From a virus, in IMG/VR virus record IMGVR_UViG_3300033143_001536, positions 1 through 29,877 of that record: DNA of 29,877 nucleotides. One strand, written 5' to 3'. The translations under genes and the position numbers were made by a program. The notes under the pieces were generated by a model. That model made no database searches. It saw only the letters and a list, made by a program, of their open reading frames with translations, and had not been told where the DNA came from. Shown one piece after another: positions 1 to 8,953 of the stretch; the stretch's first letter is position 1; every line of letters starts with the position of its first letter.

Positions 1-1480
1 AAGAATCTTTCCCGAATTGATTTGTACCAGTTGCGTCTATCCCGTCTTTGTCTTTAGGGAAACCAAGTCCTGTCAGGAGCCAGTCATCACCTGAGAGTGC
101 TTCACTCAGCACCTGATTAGCGCCACTTCCGAATCGCTGTGCAAGACCGTTGCTGCTGTAACCGGTTTCAAACGCCGGTACAAATGCATCCATCATGGCT
201 GCCACACCTGTCGCTCCCCAGTGGTCGGTTGCTCCAGAATTACTGGAGGTGAAATCCTTCATAGCGGTAGCTTCTTTCGCTACATAGAACGTTCCTGATG
301 TAGTCGTTCCGTGGTTAGTCCCTGCAACATACGCCAACGTAAAGCCTGATGTATTAACCCCGTCCAGTGTGTAATTATCGGCATCGATTTTCGTAACCTG
401 ATAGATTTTGTCATCCAGTCCAGCCCAGTCGCCGCCCGCAATGTTTACTAACATTATATAGTCGCCGGTTTCTTTGGTGTGGGTTGTTTCCTGCACGTTT
501 GCGGGGTTAGCTCTGGAGATATCCTCAATCGTGTCATTAGCCGCAATACAGGTCATGCCAAGAGAAACCTCGTACATCAGACCATTCAGGTCGGCTACGC
601 CGCAGTTCTGCCCGTTGTGGGTTGACTTAGCGAAGAGATTTCCTGCTCCTCCACCATATCCAGCAGAGCCAGTCTTACCACAATTAGAAAAACCATCCGT
701 CTCCCACATAACTGTTCCATCGTAAGTGTCGCTAAGGGCATTATTGTTGCAACCCTTCGGATGATTATAAGTGGCGTCATACCAAGCACAATAAGTTGTG
801 TCAGATGAACCCTGTCCATGTGCTAAGCTAAGTAAAGCCAAAGCTGCATACTGGAATTTAGAGCCAGTGTGGAATATGGAAGAAGCATTCACCGCACCAT
901 CTACGCCATCCCTTGCATGAGCGGCATTGATAGTTTCGTAATAAACATTACTACTACACGCCGTCAGTTCAGCAATGGGATTGTGGTCTGCGTGGGCTGA
1001 TATCGGCAGACCATTCTTGATAGAACTTGCCACATATCCCGAACCTTTGGCATTTTTAGACACCATATACTTATCAAAGAAGAATCCCTGCTGGTCAATC
1101 CCGCCGTCAATAAAAGCTCTGTGCATAGCGTACCCGTCAGCGTTAGCAGCGGCTTCTGTTGCATAAGTATCCATGCCTTTTATAGTAACTGTGTTGGTGG
1201 AAATCTTATAATAGAAGCGTGGAATCCAGACCATGATTGAGCCGTCTTCAAATTGGTAATTGCCATAGTTATCACTTGACGGGTCTGTATAGCCAGCAAG
1301 AGGTGTGAATCCAGTTGGTAAGTTTGGGCATATTCCAACACCAAATCCTTCATCACCCTGAACACCTACGTTGTTTTCATAAACGATATCCAAAGATGTT
1401 CCAGTGAGCGTTACCCCGCTAAGTGTCACACCCCAAGCAGGGCTGGCAAATAGCAGGATTATTAAGATTAGTTTTTTCAT
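1..1480 (-). CDS. Secreted C-type-lectin/FGE-fold tail-tip-like protein, 3' end beyond window
   Basis: The frame is open from ATG at 1480 to the window edge (493 codons, no stop), so the C-terminus is missing. The first 17 residues (MKKLILIILLFASPAWG) form a Sec signal peptide with an A-W-G cleavage site. The body looks like the phage branch of the C-type lectin / formylglycine-generating-enzyme (SUMF1) fold: an IPRFYYK segment, then AFIDGG, FFFDKYMVS, and a late NGLMYEVSLG segment that resembles the GNVWEW core of FGE domains. The family is known from receptor-binding tail proteins and from targets of diversity-generating retroelements; no retroelement is visible here. An upstream GGAGAG serves as ribosome site and the preceding gene ends 2 bp away. 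It is the last of four adjacent genes with signal peptides. The fold call is by motif recognition only. Confidence 0.7.
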   Translation of the reverse strand, partial: MKKLILIILLFASPAWGVTLSGVTLTGTSLDIVYENNVGVQGDEGFGVGICPNLPTGFTPLAGYTDPSSDNYGNYQFEDGSIMVWIPRFYYKISTNTVTIKGMDTYATEAAANADGYAMHRAFIDGGIDQQGFFFDKYMVSKNAKGSGYVASSIKNGLPISAHADHNPIAELTACSSNVYYETINAAHARDGVDGAVNASSIFHTGSKFQYAALALLSLAHGQGSSDTTYCAWYDATYNHPKGCNNNALSDTYDGTVMWETDGFSNCGKTGSAGYGGGAGNLFAKSTHNGQNCGVADLNGLMYEVSLGMTCIAANDTIEDISRANPANVQETTHTKETGDYIMLVNIAGGDWAGLDDKIYQVTKIDADNYTLDGVNTSGFTLAYVAGTNHGTTTSGTFYVAKEATAMKDFTSSNSGATDHWGATGVAAMMDAFVPAFETGYSSNGLAQRFGSGANQVLSEALSGDDWLLTGLGFPKDKDGIDATGTNQFGKDS

Positions 1481-1482
1481 AA

Positions 1483-2163
1483 TTACTCTCCAAATATTTT
1501 ATCGGTTTCATAGGTATCAGACGACACCCACACTATAACTTCACCCGTTACCGATGAAGCTGATGCGGCTATTCTGTATATTCTCCAACTAAGCAGATCA
1601 CCAGCCGATATCTCATGGCCAACAGCGTCATGGTCTATAACGAAAGTAACCATGTAAGTGTCATAGGCTGCGTTTCGACTTGTTAAAACGGTGGTTTCAA
1701 CATCAACATCAACAGCAGTCTCATGTACGGGGTCAGCACACGTCATTCTATCCCACGAAAGCCTAAACTGGAATTTATCCCCCACATCTTCAGACTGGCT
1801 GATAGAGGTCGCAAAACACACAGAGATATCACTCACCCCATCCCACCTTGAGGGAATGATAGAATAGAAGAACAGTTCTTCATCATCCGAACTGTATACG
1901 GGCATTGAATAACCGTGATGAACGCCCCTTGTGACAACAGTAGGCTTTGAATGGGCGATTTGAGGAATAACATTAAACGAAGGTCTAAGGCGTAAATGCC
2001 TTTTTGCCGTGCCGTGAAAAGTCGTAACACCGCCAGAGGAAACACCTGTATAATTTGTATCGTCTCCAACCTCGATTCCGTCCCTGAACAAAGATTCACT
2101 CACTCCACCAAAAGCCGGAACAGCCAGAAACAGAACTAATATAATGATAAGTTTTTTAATCAT
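1483..2163 (-). CDS. Secreted beta-rich protein of unknown function, 226 aa
   Basis: I do not recognise a named family. The N-terminus has a KK pair, a run of I/L/V residues and a PAFG cleavage site, a clear Sec signal peptide. The rest is rich in alternating hydrophobic and polar residues, S, T and V, consistent with beta sandwiches, for example FYSIIPSRWDG, FQFRLSWDRM and YMVTFVIDHDAVG. These segments look like a virion appendage or binding domain. ATG at 2163 follows an AGGGGGGG ribosome site. It lies 8 bp after the tail-fibre gene and 2 bp before the lectin-like gene, so it is probably part of the same host-recognition set. Function as an adhesin or fibre accessory is inference from position. 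Confidence 0.75.
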   Translation of the reverse strand: MIKKLIIILVLFLAVPAFGGVSESLFRDGIEVGDDTNYTGVSSGGVTTFHGTAKRHLRLRPSFNVIPQIAHSKPTVVTRGVHHGYSMPVYSSDDEELFFYSIIPSRWDGVSDISVCFATSISQSEDVGDKFQFRLSWDRMTCADPVHETAVDVDVETTVLTSRNAAYDTYMVTFVIDHDAVGHEISAGDLLSWRIYRIAASASSVTGEVIVWVSSDTYETDKIFGE

Positions 2164-2171
2164 AGCCCCCC

Positions 2172-3569
2172 CTAACTTGCATCACCCATAGCCGTAAATT
2201 CGTAGTAATATACGATAGCTCTAATCTGTCCATCCGCAGCAAAAGTCTTGCCACCATCGCAAGTTATTGTAATGTCCGCTTCGCCAGAAGCTACTTCAGA
2301 AGTGAAACTATTCTCTTTTGTGTTTTTTGCGAATGCTGTACCCGAAGAAATTACTCCGCTTCCACCGCCTGAATATGCCGCAGAATAAGTCGTACCGCCA
2401 TCAGAAGAAGTCAAGACTACATCATTCCTGAGTTGGCAACCGAAAATCTTAGCACCAGTCGGAATATTGACTTGAATAGCGAAGGTTTTTGCCGCCGTAG
2501 CTGTGCCAACCGCATTAACTTTCTTTAAGTGCAACCCGCCAGTTGTGTCTTGAATACCGAGATTTGAATAAAAGGTAGCCTGCCCTTCACTGGCATCATA
2601 GTGCATCAAGTCTTCCAATGTTCCTGCCGTTCCCTGCGCACCCTGAGCTTGAAAATACATATCGACAACTTCCGCACCAGTTCCAGTTGCAGTAGCATCT
2701 ACGTAGATTTTAGCGTTCACATCAGAATCGGTACAGTCCGAATCCTTAAATTCTACTGAAGGCGTGGGGGTGGCGTCAGATTCAACCGTGCCTGTTGCGC
2801 TCACGTCTGTGAATGTGCCAGCAGCCGGAGTATCATCGCCGATAGCCCCTGGCGCCGACATCTTAGCCGTGATATTCGCAGGAGTGGTCACTCTATCCGT
2901 AGCCGTACCTGTAACAGTTTCTTCATTGGTAGCGAGTTCAACTACACCAGTGGCAGCATCGGTGGCATTTTGCTTCAAAGCGGTAAAAGCATTAGCTGCG
3001 GTACTTGCTCCTGTCCCGCCATCGGCTATTGCAAGATCGGTTATTCCGGTTATCGTGCCTCCTGTGATTGCCACATTTCCGGGGTCGTAGGTGGCGGAGA
3101 GAGCCGTAGCAGATAACATCTGGAAATGAGTTCCGTCATATTCAATGAGAACATGCTGTCCAGCTTCAACATCTCCCGTAACAAGGTCTTGGTCGTGGGC
3201 TTTTTTGATTGTCTTTGCGCCCTTACCGTTGATGTTGATTGAGGCCGCTCCAGTGTTGGCGGTTTTGGCGTAAAAAGTCACCTTCATGCCAGTTACATAA
3301 GCATCAATGGCTGGAACCAAGGTAATCACATAGGTGTCTGATGCTTCATTGTCAGCCGCATAGGTCATGGTTCCACGCTGAACAGTGTAAGCAAGTCCGT
3401 CAGGGGTGACCACCTTCGCTGTGTCGGTTCCGGCGATTGTTTCGGCACTGGTGGCGAGTTCAACCTCTCCCGAATTAGAGGTAGTTGCATCCAGCGGATA
3501 GTTCCAAGCACCCCACGCAGGAGACGCCAATAAAACAAGAACTAATAGTGTAGTTAAAAATTTCTTCAT
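2172..3569 (-). CDS. Tail fibre protein with N-terminal signal peptide, 465 aa
   Basis: Residues about 34-63 (GEVELATSAET...VVTPDGL) and 203-235 (GVVELATNEET...VTTPANI) are two copies of the phage tail-fibre repeat, which is typically G-x-V-x-L-A-T-x-x-E-(T/A)-x-x-G-T-D-x-x-x-x-V-T-P. Between them, DLAIADGGTGASTAANAF is the common GGTGAST fibre motif. The C-terminal third is beta-rich and probably forms the receptor-binding or trimerisation part. The protein begins with a Sec signal peptide ending ASPAWG, which is unusual for a fibre assembled in the cytoplasm. An ATG at 3572 directly precedes this one; AGGAGG lies 5 bp from the ATG at 3569 and only 2 bp from the other, so 3569 is preferred. 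It sits between two other signal-peptide genes. Confidence 0.88.
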   Translation of the reverse strand: MKKFLTTLLVLVLLASPAWGAWNYPLDATTSNSGEVELATSAETIAGTDTAKVVTPDGLAYTVQRGTMTYAADNEASDTYVITLVPAIDAYVTGMKVTFYAKTANTGAASININGKGAKTIKKAHDQDLVTGDVEAGQHVLIEYDGTHFQMLSATALSATYDPGNVAITGGTITGITDLAIADGGTGASTAANAFTALKQNATDAATGVVELATNEETVTGTATDRVTTPANITAKMSAPGAIGDDTPAAGTFTDVSATGTVESDATPTPSVEFKDSDCTDSDVNAKIYVDATATGTGAEVVDMYFQAQGAQGTAGTLEDLMHYDASEGQATFYSNLGIQDTTGGLHLKKVNAVGTATAAKTFAIQVNIPTGAKIFGCQLRNDVVLTSSDGGTTYSAAYSGGGSGVISSGTAFAKNTKENSFTSEVASGEADITITCDGGKTFAADGQIRAIVYYYEFTAMGDAS

Positions 3570-3578
3570 CATATCCTC

Positions 3579-4019
3579 CTATTGAATAAACAAATAAAGT
3601 GTTATCACCGCATCAGCAGAGGTTCCAGTTTCAGTCACCTTTATCTTCAAAAATGGATTCAGGATAGGCTTAAATGAAGTGATATCAGTTCCAGATGTTC
3701 CAGATGTTTTTGTGAGTCCTGTAGCGATATCATCAGCAGTGCTTGGTTCGACAAAGGTTCCATCATCTGTTTCACAACTGGTATATTCCAGTGAAACCGT
3801 ACCGGTTCCTGTGATGGTATATTTAACGGCAAAAAATCCACCTTGAGCAATCTGTCTCAAATCAACCGCTACGGACGATGCATTTGTGTTCTTGGTGATT
3901 GTTTGAGAGTTAAATAGTTTGTAAACCGTTACTGGTCTTTGCCCGAAAACAGCCGATGCACTCGGAACCAGAAACAGTAACAACACGCTTACCAGTAAAA
4001 ATGTAAATAGTTTTTTCAT
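3579..4019 (-). CDS. Secreted small beta-rich virion-type protein, 146 aa
   Basis: No named family is recognised. A K-K then strongly hydrophobic N-terminus ends in an A-S-A cleavage site at about residue 23. The mature part contains SSVAVDLRQIAQ, GFFAVKYTITGTGTVSLEYTS, and a C-terminal FLKIKVTETGTSADAVITLYLFIQ-like strand pattern. Small all-beta proteins of this kind occur among phage structural genes as decoration or fibre-attachment proteins. Its GGAGG ribosome site lies within the last codons of the upstream 1341-residue gene. This is the first of four consecutive signal-peptide genes reading leftward. A role in fibre attachment is inference. Confidence 0.75.
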   Translation of the reverse strand: MKKLFTFLLVSVLLLFLVPSASAVFGQRPVTVYKLFNSQTITKNTNASSVAVDLRQIAQGGFFAVKYTITGTGTVSLEYTSCETDDGTFVEPSTADDIATGLTKTSGTSGTDITSFKPILNPFLKIKVTETGTSADAVITLYLFIQ

Positions 4020-4020
4020 C

Positions 4021-7000
4021 TTAGCCTCCTGTTTTTGCTTTTCTTAAAGTTATTTTAGATTTTTTTGGTTTCTTTGTAACGTCAAATTGACTAATTGCTG
4101 CTGGTTTGAATTGACGCTTTAGTGCTGTTACACCCTTGTATTCATCCCTTGTTTTATACTTTTCAAGAGTTGCAAGTAATTGAAGATTTTGTGATAGTTT
4201 CTCTAAAAATGCCACAGTTACTCCCAAAGTTAAAACCGTTCTCATACTTAGTGCATTTATAATTGTAGTCAATTCTCTTATTGCGTAATACTTCAGCTTA
4301 CCAGCAAACGAACTTTTGTCTTCTTCGGTATCAGTTAAAGCAGATACAGCAACTATAACCGCCCCTATTTCAGCAAACCTGAAAAGTTCTTGTGCTTGCA
4401 CTTTGCTAAGTCTTTTCTGCGGGTTCCCTAATCGGGTCATTGTTCTTGCTAATGAAGCTGTGTTCTGAACAGTTGAACTCATAATGGGTATTGCCCATCC
4501 CCTGAATTTTGTAATAGCGGCTCCTGTTGATGTAGCTCCAAGAACACTATGTGCGCCATCAATATCAACCCATCTCCCACACATTTTTGTCATTTCTGCT
4601 AACTTTTCAGAACTTATTTTACCAGCCTTAAACTCGGCCTTTGTCATATTGCCAAGTAAAATGTCTTGCTTTGTGGCCCTTCTGCTCCACTTAAACAATC
4701 CATATAAAAGCATATTTACATTCTCACCTATATTTCTGGCTGGCTGAAAGACTTCTTCAATTACACCCTCCCCCGTAAAAGATTTATACTCTTTAAGTAT
4801 TTTTCTGCCTTGAGGTGTCAATTTTCGTGCATTTGCAAGTGCAAGTTTCCTTGTCCCAAGAGCAACCGTCTTCGCAGTTGTTTCCCCCACGATTGCAGCA
4901 AGCTCAAGTGGGATATTCAGGGCAATATATCTTAACGAGATAAGATTGTTAATACCCCTTATCGTGGCATCTATCTTTCCGCCCTGTTGGATTCCGATAT
5001 TGATTGAACGCCCTTTTTTGTTATTAAGATACTGCTTAACAAATGTCATCAAACTATCATTCAAAAATACTCCCGTCTGTGTGGTTTCCTTTGGTCTTAA
5101 TGCCATTGCTAATGTTTCTATTGTGGGGACAGACTCATCGAGTGCCATTTTTTTGAAAAATTGTTGCATATATATATCAGTTGATTTAATAACATTTTGT
5201 GTGGGCGTGAGTTCTCCAGTCCTATACATCGTTTGACGCATAAACTTTCTCATTCCAAGGATCTCACCCGTCTTACTGTCAAGAACCCTAAAATGTGCCT
5301 CATCTAATTTCCATCTGTTCAGTATGTCCTTCGCTGCTTTTTTTATTCCAGTATCTTTTATATCAACCAATAGTTCGCTTAATGGTCGTTTGGCATGAAA
5401 CACATATTTATCATCAGCAAATCGAGAACTCTTTAAGTCTTGATTTACGAGAAGATAATTGTATGCCTTTTGATAAAAGTCTTGTATGTAATTAGCAAGA
5501 GCAAGTTCCTCCTTCGTTAATTTCTTGGCAGCCTCACCCTTAAGAGCTTCGTCCGCTTCAAGATATTTCATCAGTTCTTTTTGACGTGGAATTAGTCTTG
5601 CCCCAACCCCTCGCTTTCTTGATTTTAACGCTGCTTTTCCAAGTGCATATAATTGTTCTCTTGCTTCAAAATATTTGACTTGAGTTTTAATTCCAGATAT
5701 TCTTATTGTGTCAACCATAAAATTATAAAATGGATTCTGTCTTGCAAGTGCTGTATCATATCTGAACCTGTCAAGTTCCTTGACTTTGACACCACTCAAT
5801 TCTTCAACTGGAACATCAAACTCTTCAGCGGCCTTTTCAATTACTTCACGAGTTGTTTTGGCTCCTTCCCACTTTGTTGTTTCTAATATTTTTACTCTTT
5901 TGGGTGATAGAAATTGGTCGCCCTTTTCATATTTGCTTAAAATATCAACATACTCATTTACTTGATCTTTGGTCATTTTCTTAATTGATGGAAGTTTATG
6001 TAATTTACGAACATTATCCTCTGCCTTAAATTGCTTCTCTTTTCTAAGGGCAGTCAATGCATTTACGGCTTGCCGTTTTTCTGTGAATTCTTGTGCCTTT
6101 ATTTCTATACCATCCTTAAATTGTTTGAACTCAAGATTAGACATAAGCCGAATATCTTTCTTGGTGATTTGCTTGAGTTCTGAATCGGTCAACTTAAAAT
6201 AATATCTGATAGCTCTAATACTCGCTCTTCGCTTGTCGAGAACCTCTTTAGCTGTTCTTATTTTGGCGGGTTTCTCCGATGAAATCATTGCCGGGTATTT
6301 CTTTTCTTTCACACCCTCCGCTGGTTTATGTGCCTTGTTCCAGATGTCGGTTAGTTGGGTTTTGGTTTTGATTGAGCTTTTAGGCGCATATATAGCCTCA
6401 AATTGATCTGCTCCCTGTATTAGATCGGAGACTTGTACCTTTTTAGTATAGATTTTATCTGTCTTATTTCTTAAATGTAATTCTGCTGTTTTCTTATTAA
6501 GCCCAACAAAATCTCCGGGTCTTATTTCTCCGGGAGAGCTTCTATATATTTCTATCTCAGTTGCATTTGGTTGAATCTTGTTTTCTTCAAAGATATATTT
6601 TTTATCAGGAGATATGTCTAACCTTCGCTCTTCTGCGTTGCCCCTTATTATATCTGTTCTAAAATCAGCGTCATTTCCTTTAACTTTCTGCCCCTCCACA
6701 AACTCCTCTGCCGTCTTGTACTTCTTGGCTTCGGCTTCGAGGGGGACAACTTTCTCCGCTGGTTTTGCTACTGGCTTGGTCTGTAAGACTTCTGGATTAT
6801 AAACAACCAGTTCCCCGTCTTGCAACAAACCATCAAAACCCGCTTTTTTTAATTGCGTGACGGCTCCAGGATTATTTTTCAGAATGTCTCTTGGTAATAG
6901 ATTCTGTAAAGAAATGCCCTCTTTTATACTTTCCTCGGCAAGCCATTTGGCATTCCCAATATTATTCTCAACAGCATATTCTACAAAAGTATCCCGAAAC

Positions 7001-8046
7001 TTTCCTTCTGGTGTATCTTTAACTTCAAAAATATTAGCTTCTGGTTTCAATGTAGCTTCAACCTTATTTTTCCCATACGTCTCTATCTTAAAACCGCCCT
7101 TCTCGTTGAGATAAATACCCCTTCCAAGCCATGCTTCTCCTTGTCCGGTTCCGGTTTTTGATATATCAAATTTATCAAAAGCCACATCGGTTTCATGCAC
7201 ATATACTTTCTCTGCGCCCTCAGCAGGCTCAGGAGCGACTTTCTCCTCCCCCTTGATAGATGCTGGAATAGCCTCTACGGGGCGTTCTAAGGGCTTCTCA
7301 AGGGGTTCTACGGGTAGTTTAGTGGGTTCCAGCTTAACACCAGCCACTTCTGCAAGTTGTTCGTCCGATAATTCCATAGCTCTCTTAGGCTCAAGAACTT
7401 CATTAACCATGTTATCTACAACAGCCTTTTCTTTGGGCTTCATTTTTTTATAAACTTCTGGGACTTTGGCCTTGACTTTTTTTGCTCCCTTCGCTCCGTA
7501 ATGGAACATAGCAAGTTCACCGATAAATTGAGATATAGCTTCAACTGTTTTACTGTCCCACGATTCCCCAACCATTTCTGCGGCTTCCTTAACGGGAGTT
7601 GTTATAAACTCAAATCCCCTACCGATAAGTTCGGTTGCCTTTTGTCCAACTTTGGTTTCGGGTTGCCACACAGCCTTGCCTACTTCCTCTTGGAATCGTT
7701 CTGCCTTTTCCGTATAATCCTTTCCTGTTAATTCACCTGCACCGGTAATTCCTATTTTACCAAGACTTCCACCAACCCACGCAACCGGAGCAGTAGCAAG
7801 CATAAGTCCAACTTCGCCCAAAGTTTTCGGTGCTTCAAATACTTGCTTTCCAATATCCATTGCTTTCTCTCCGACAGTCGGGGCGAAACTACGTCCTGCT
7901 CCCATAGAGGGTTTTCGCTCTTCTTCGCTCGCAATTTGCAGAAGTTCTTCATCGGAATAACCGGAAAGCATAGTTTCTTCTTCGGGTTTGCTTGTCCCTA
8001 CGATTCCCATAAGCTCTTCATCTGAATACTGTGAAAGGTCTGGCAT
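4021..8046 (-). CDS. Large polyvalent internal virion protein with ADP-ribosyltransferase-like domains, 1341 aa
   Basis: Two N-terminal YSDEEL repeats (residues 7-12 and 30-35) are followed by a glycine/alanine-rich hydrophobic stretch near 75-105. Residues about 280-420 match the ADP-ribosyltransferase domain of phage polyvalent proteins: VYVHETDVAFDKFD, G-x-GEAWLGRGIYL, and a closing AGFDGLLQDGELVVYNPEV. A second ART-like segment lies at about 498-556 (IYRSSPGEIRPGDFVGLN ... KKVQVSDLI ... AIYAP). The remainder is a long charged helical region ending with several hydrophobic segments (SLRYIALNIPLELAAIVG, FAEIGAVIVAVSAL, TVLTLGVTVAFL) that could insert into membranes. Polyvalent proteins are typically ejected with phage DNA and act on the host early. 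The start ATG abuts the upstream stop directly. ART catalytic residues cannot be assigned with certainty by eye. Confidence 0.85.
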   Translation of the reverse strand: MPDLSQYSDEELMGIVGTSKPEEETMLSGYSDEELLQIASEEERKPSMGAGRSFAPTVGEKAMDIGKQVFEAPKTLGEVGLMLATAPVAWVGGSLGKIGITGAGELTGKDYTEKAERFQEEVGKAVWQPETKVGQKATELIGRGFEFITTPVKEAAEMVGESWDSKTVEAISQFIGELAMFHYGAKGAKKVKAKVPEVYKKMKPKEKAVVDNMVNEVLEPKRAMELSDEQLAEVAGVKLEPTKLPVEPLEKPLERPVEAIPASIKGEEKVAPEPAEGAEKVYVHETDVAFDKFDISKTGTGQGEAWLGRGIYLNEKGGFKIETYGKNKVEATLKPEANIFEVKDTPEGKFRDTFVEYAVENNIGNAKWLAEESIKEGISLQNLLPRDILKNNPGAVTQLKKAGFDGLLQDGELVVYNPEVLQTKPVAKPAEKVVPLEAEAKKYKTAEEFVEGQKVKGNDADFRTDIIRGNAEERRLDISPDKKYIFEENKIQPNATEIEIYRSSPGEIRPGDFVGLNKKTAELHLRNKTDKIYTKKVQVSDLIQGADQFEAIYAPKSSIKTKTQLTDIWNKAHKPAEGVKEKKYPAMISSEKPAKIRTAKEVLDKRRASIRAIRYYFKLTDSELKQITKKDIRLMSNLEFKQFKDGIEIKAQEFTEKRQAVNALTALRKEKQFKAEDNVRKLHKLPSIKKMTKDQVNEYVDILSKYEKGDQFLSPKRVKILETTKWEGAKTTREVIEKAAEEFDVPVEELSGVKVKELDRFRYDTALARQNPFYNFMVDTIRISGIKTQVKYFEAREQLYALGKAALKSRKRGVGARLIPRQKELMKYLEADEALKGEAAKKLTKEELALANYIQDFYQKAYNYLLVNQDLKSSRFADDKYVFHAKRPLSELLVDIKDTGIKKAAKDILNRWKLDEAHFRVLDSKTGEILGMRKFMRQTMYRTGELTPTQNVIKSTDIYMQQFFKKMALDESVPTIETLAMALRPKETTQTGVFLNDSLMTFVKQYLNNKKGRSINIGIQQGGKIDATIRGINNLISLRYIALNIPLELAAIVGETTAKTVALGTRKLALANARKLTPQGRKILKEYKSFTGEGVIEEVFQPARNIGENVNMLLYGLFKWSRRATKQDILLGNMTKAEFKAGKISSEKLAEMTKMCGRWVDIDGAHSVLGATSTGAAITKFRGWAIPIMSSTVQNTASLARTMTRLGNPQKRLSKVQAQELFRFAEIGAVIVAVSALTDTEEDKSSFAGKLKYYAIRELTTIINALSMRTVLTLGVTVAFLEKLSQNLQLLATLEKYKTRDEYKGVTALKRQFKPAAISQFDVTKKPKKSKITLRKAKTGG

Positions 8047-8943
8047 TTACATTTTTCCTCTTCGCTTTAATTCTGCGATTGCCGCTTCTTTCGATACGGA
8101 TTGTGGTGTTTGTGTTCCCGCACCCCCGCTTGTTCCTATTTTTCTAAAATCCACAACCTGATATTGCCTTGCTTCTTTTGATTCGGGAGTCCAAAACGAT
8201 GGGACACGTTCATCTTTTGCTACAGGTTCATATCCCATTGTAGCCGCAGTTTCTTTGAGTTTTTCATATTCCTCGGCACTATACGTTCGTAAATCTAACC
8301 CACCCTTTTCATTAACATCTAAAAAACCAGCTTCATACAACCTGTTATATAGGTTGTCTTTTTCCTGCTCAGCAGCATATTTTCTCTCTGCCAAAGACTT
8401 ATCCATTCCGCTCCGCCTTGCCTTAAAATCTTCTTGCGCTTCTCCAAAATACTTATCGGCACGTTTAATGGAATCCTTATCTCGCTTAACCCTTTCCTTA
8501 TGTTTTTCTCGTAAAGACTTTGCTTTTCGTGGATTATATCTTTCGTAATCAGCCATTGATTGATAACCTTCACTGTTTATGGCTTGCTCCATTTCGGCAT
8601 CAGCGTTGGCATAAGCATCTCCATTCGGGGCAATGCCTACTATTTCAGTTATTTTATCAACATAAAACGGCTTTGCTTTTATCCAGTCTGCGTTCTCATC
8701 AAGCTGTTCAGTAGTGGGTTTTTTCTTAATCTTATCCTCATACCTGTGTCCTTCGGGCAATTTACCCATTTTCTCGCCCGGCTTTATCTGCATGATATCT
8801 TCTTCTCCGGGGGCGGCTTTATGGGCGTAAAAAACCTCATGTCCAGCAGTGTGACCTTTTTCTGCTTCTTCCCGTATATTGGTCAGGATAGGTTCTTTTT
8901 CTTCTTCTCTTCTCTTTTCGAGTAAACTTTCCCTGAGTTTCAT
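8047..8943 (-). CDS. Hydrophilic internal virion-type protein, 298 aa
   Basis: I do not recognise a named family. The protein is very rich in K, E, R and Q and is mostly predicted helix, with coiled-coil-like stretches (for example KERVKRDKDSIKRADKYFGEAQEDFKARR). The C-terminal 40 residues are G/T/Q-rich followed by a basic helix ending RRGKM. Its place between a smaller internal protein gene and the giant polyvalent gene matches the order of ejection-protein genes in many short-tailed phages. ATG at 8943 has GTAGGAGA upstream. Ejection or internal-core function is inference from position and composition. Confidence 0.7.
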   Translation of the reverse strand: MKLRESLLEKRREEEKEPILTNIREEAEKGHTAGHEVFYAHKAAPGEEDIMQIKPGEKMGKLPEGHRYEDKIKKKPTTEQLDENADWIKAKPFYVDKITEIVGIAPNGDAYANADAEMEQAINSEGYQSMADYERYNPRKAKSLREKHKERVKRDKDSIKRADKYFGEAQEDFKARRSGMDKSLAERKYAAEQEKDNLYNRLYEAGFLDVNEKGGLDLRTYSAEEYEKLKETAATMGYEPVAKDERVPSFWTPESKEARQYQVVDFRKIGTSGGAGTQTPQSVSKEAAIAELKRRGKM

Positions 8944-8953
8944 AGTTTATCTC

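Noticed and set aside
2764-3090. 108-residue plus-strand frame opposite the tail fibre gene
   Set aside because: A shadow of the repetitive, alanine/valine-coding antisense of the fibre gene; no ribosome site and opposite to the operon.
8560-8925. 121-residue plus-strand hydrophobic frame opposite the 298-residue gene
   Set aside because: The antisense of a lysine/glutamate-rich gene naturally reads as F/L-rich; no ribosome site or context.
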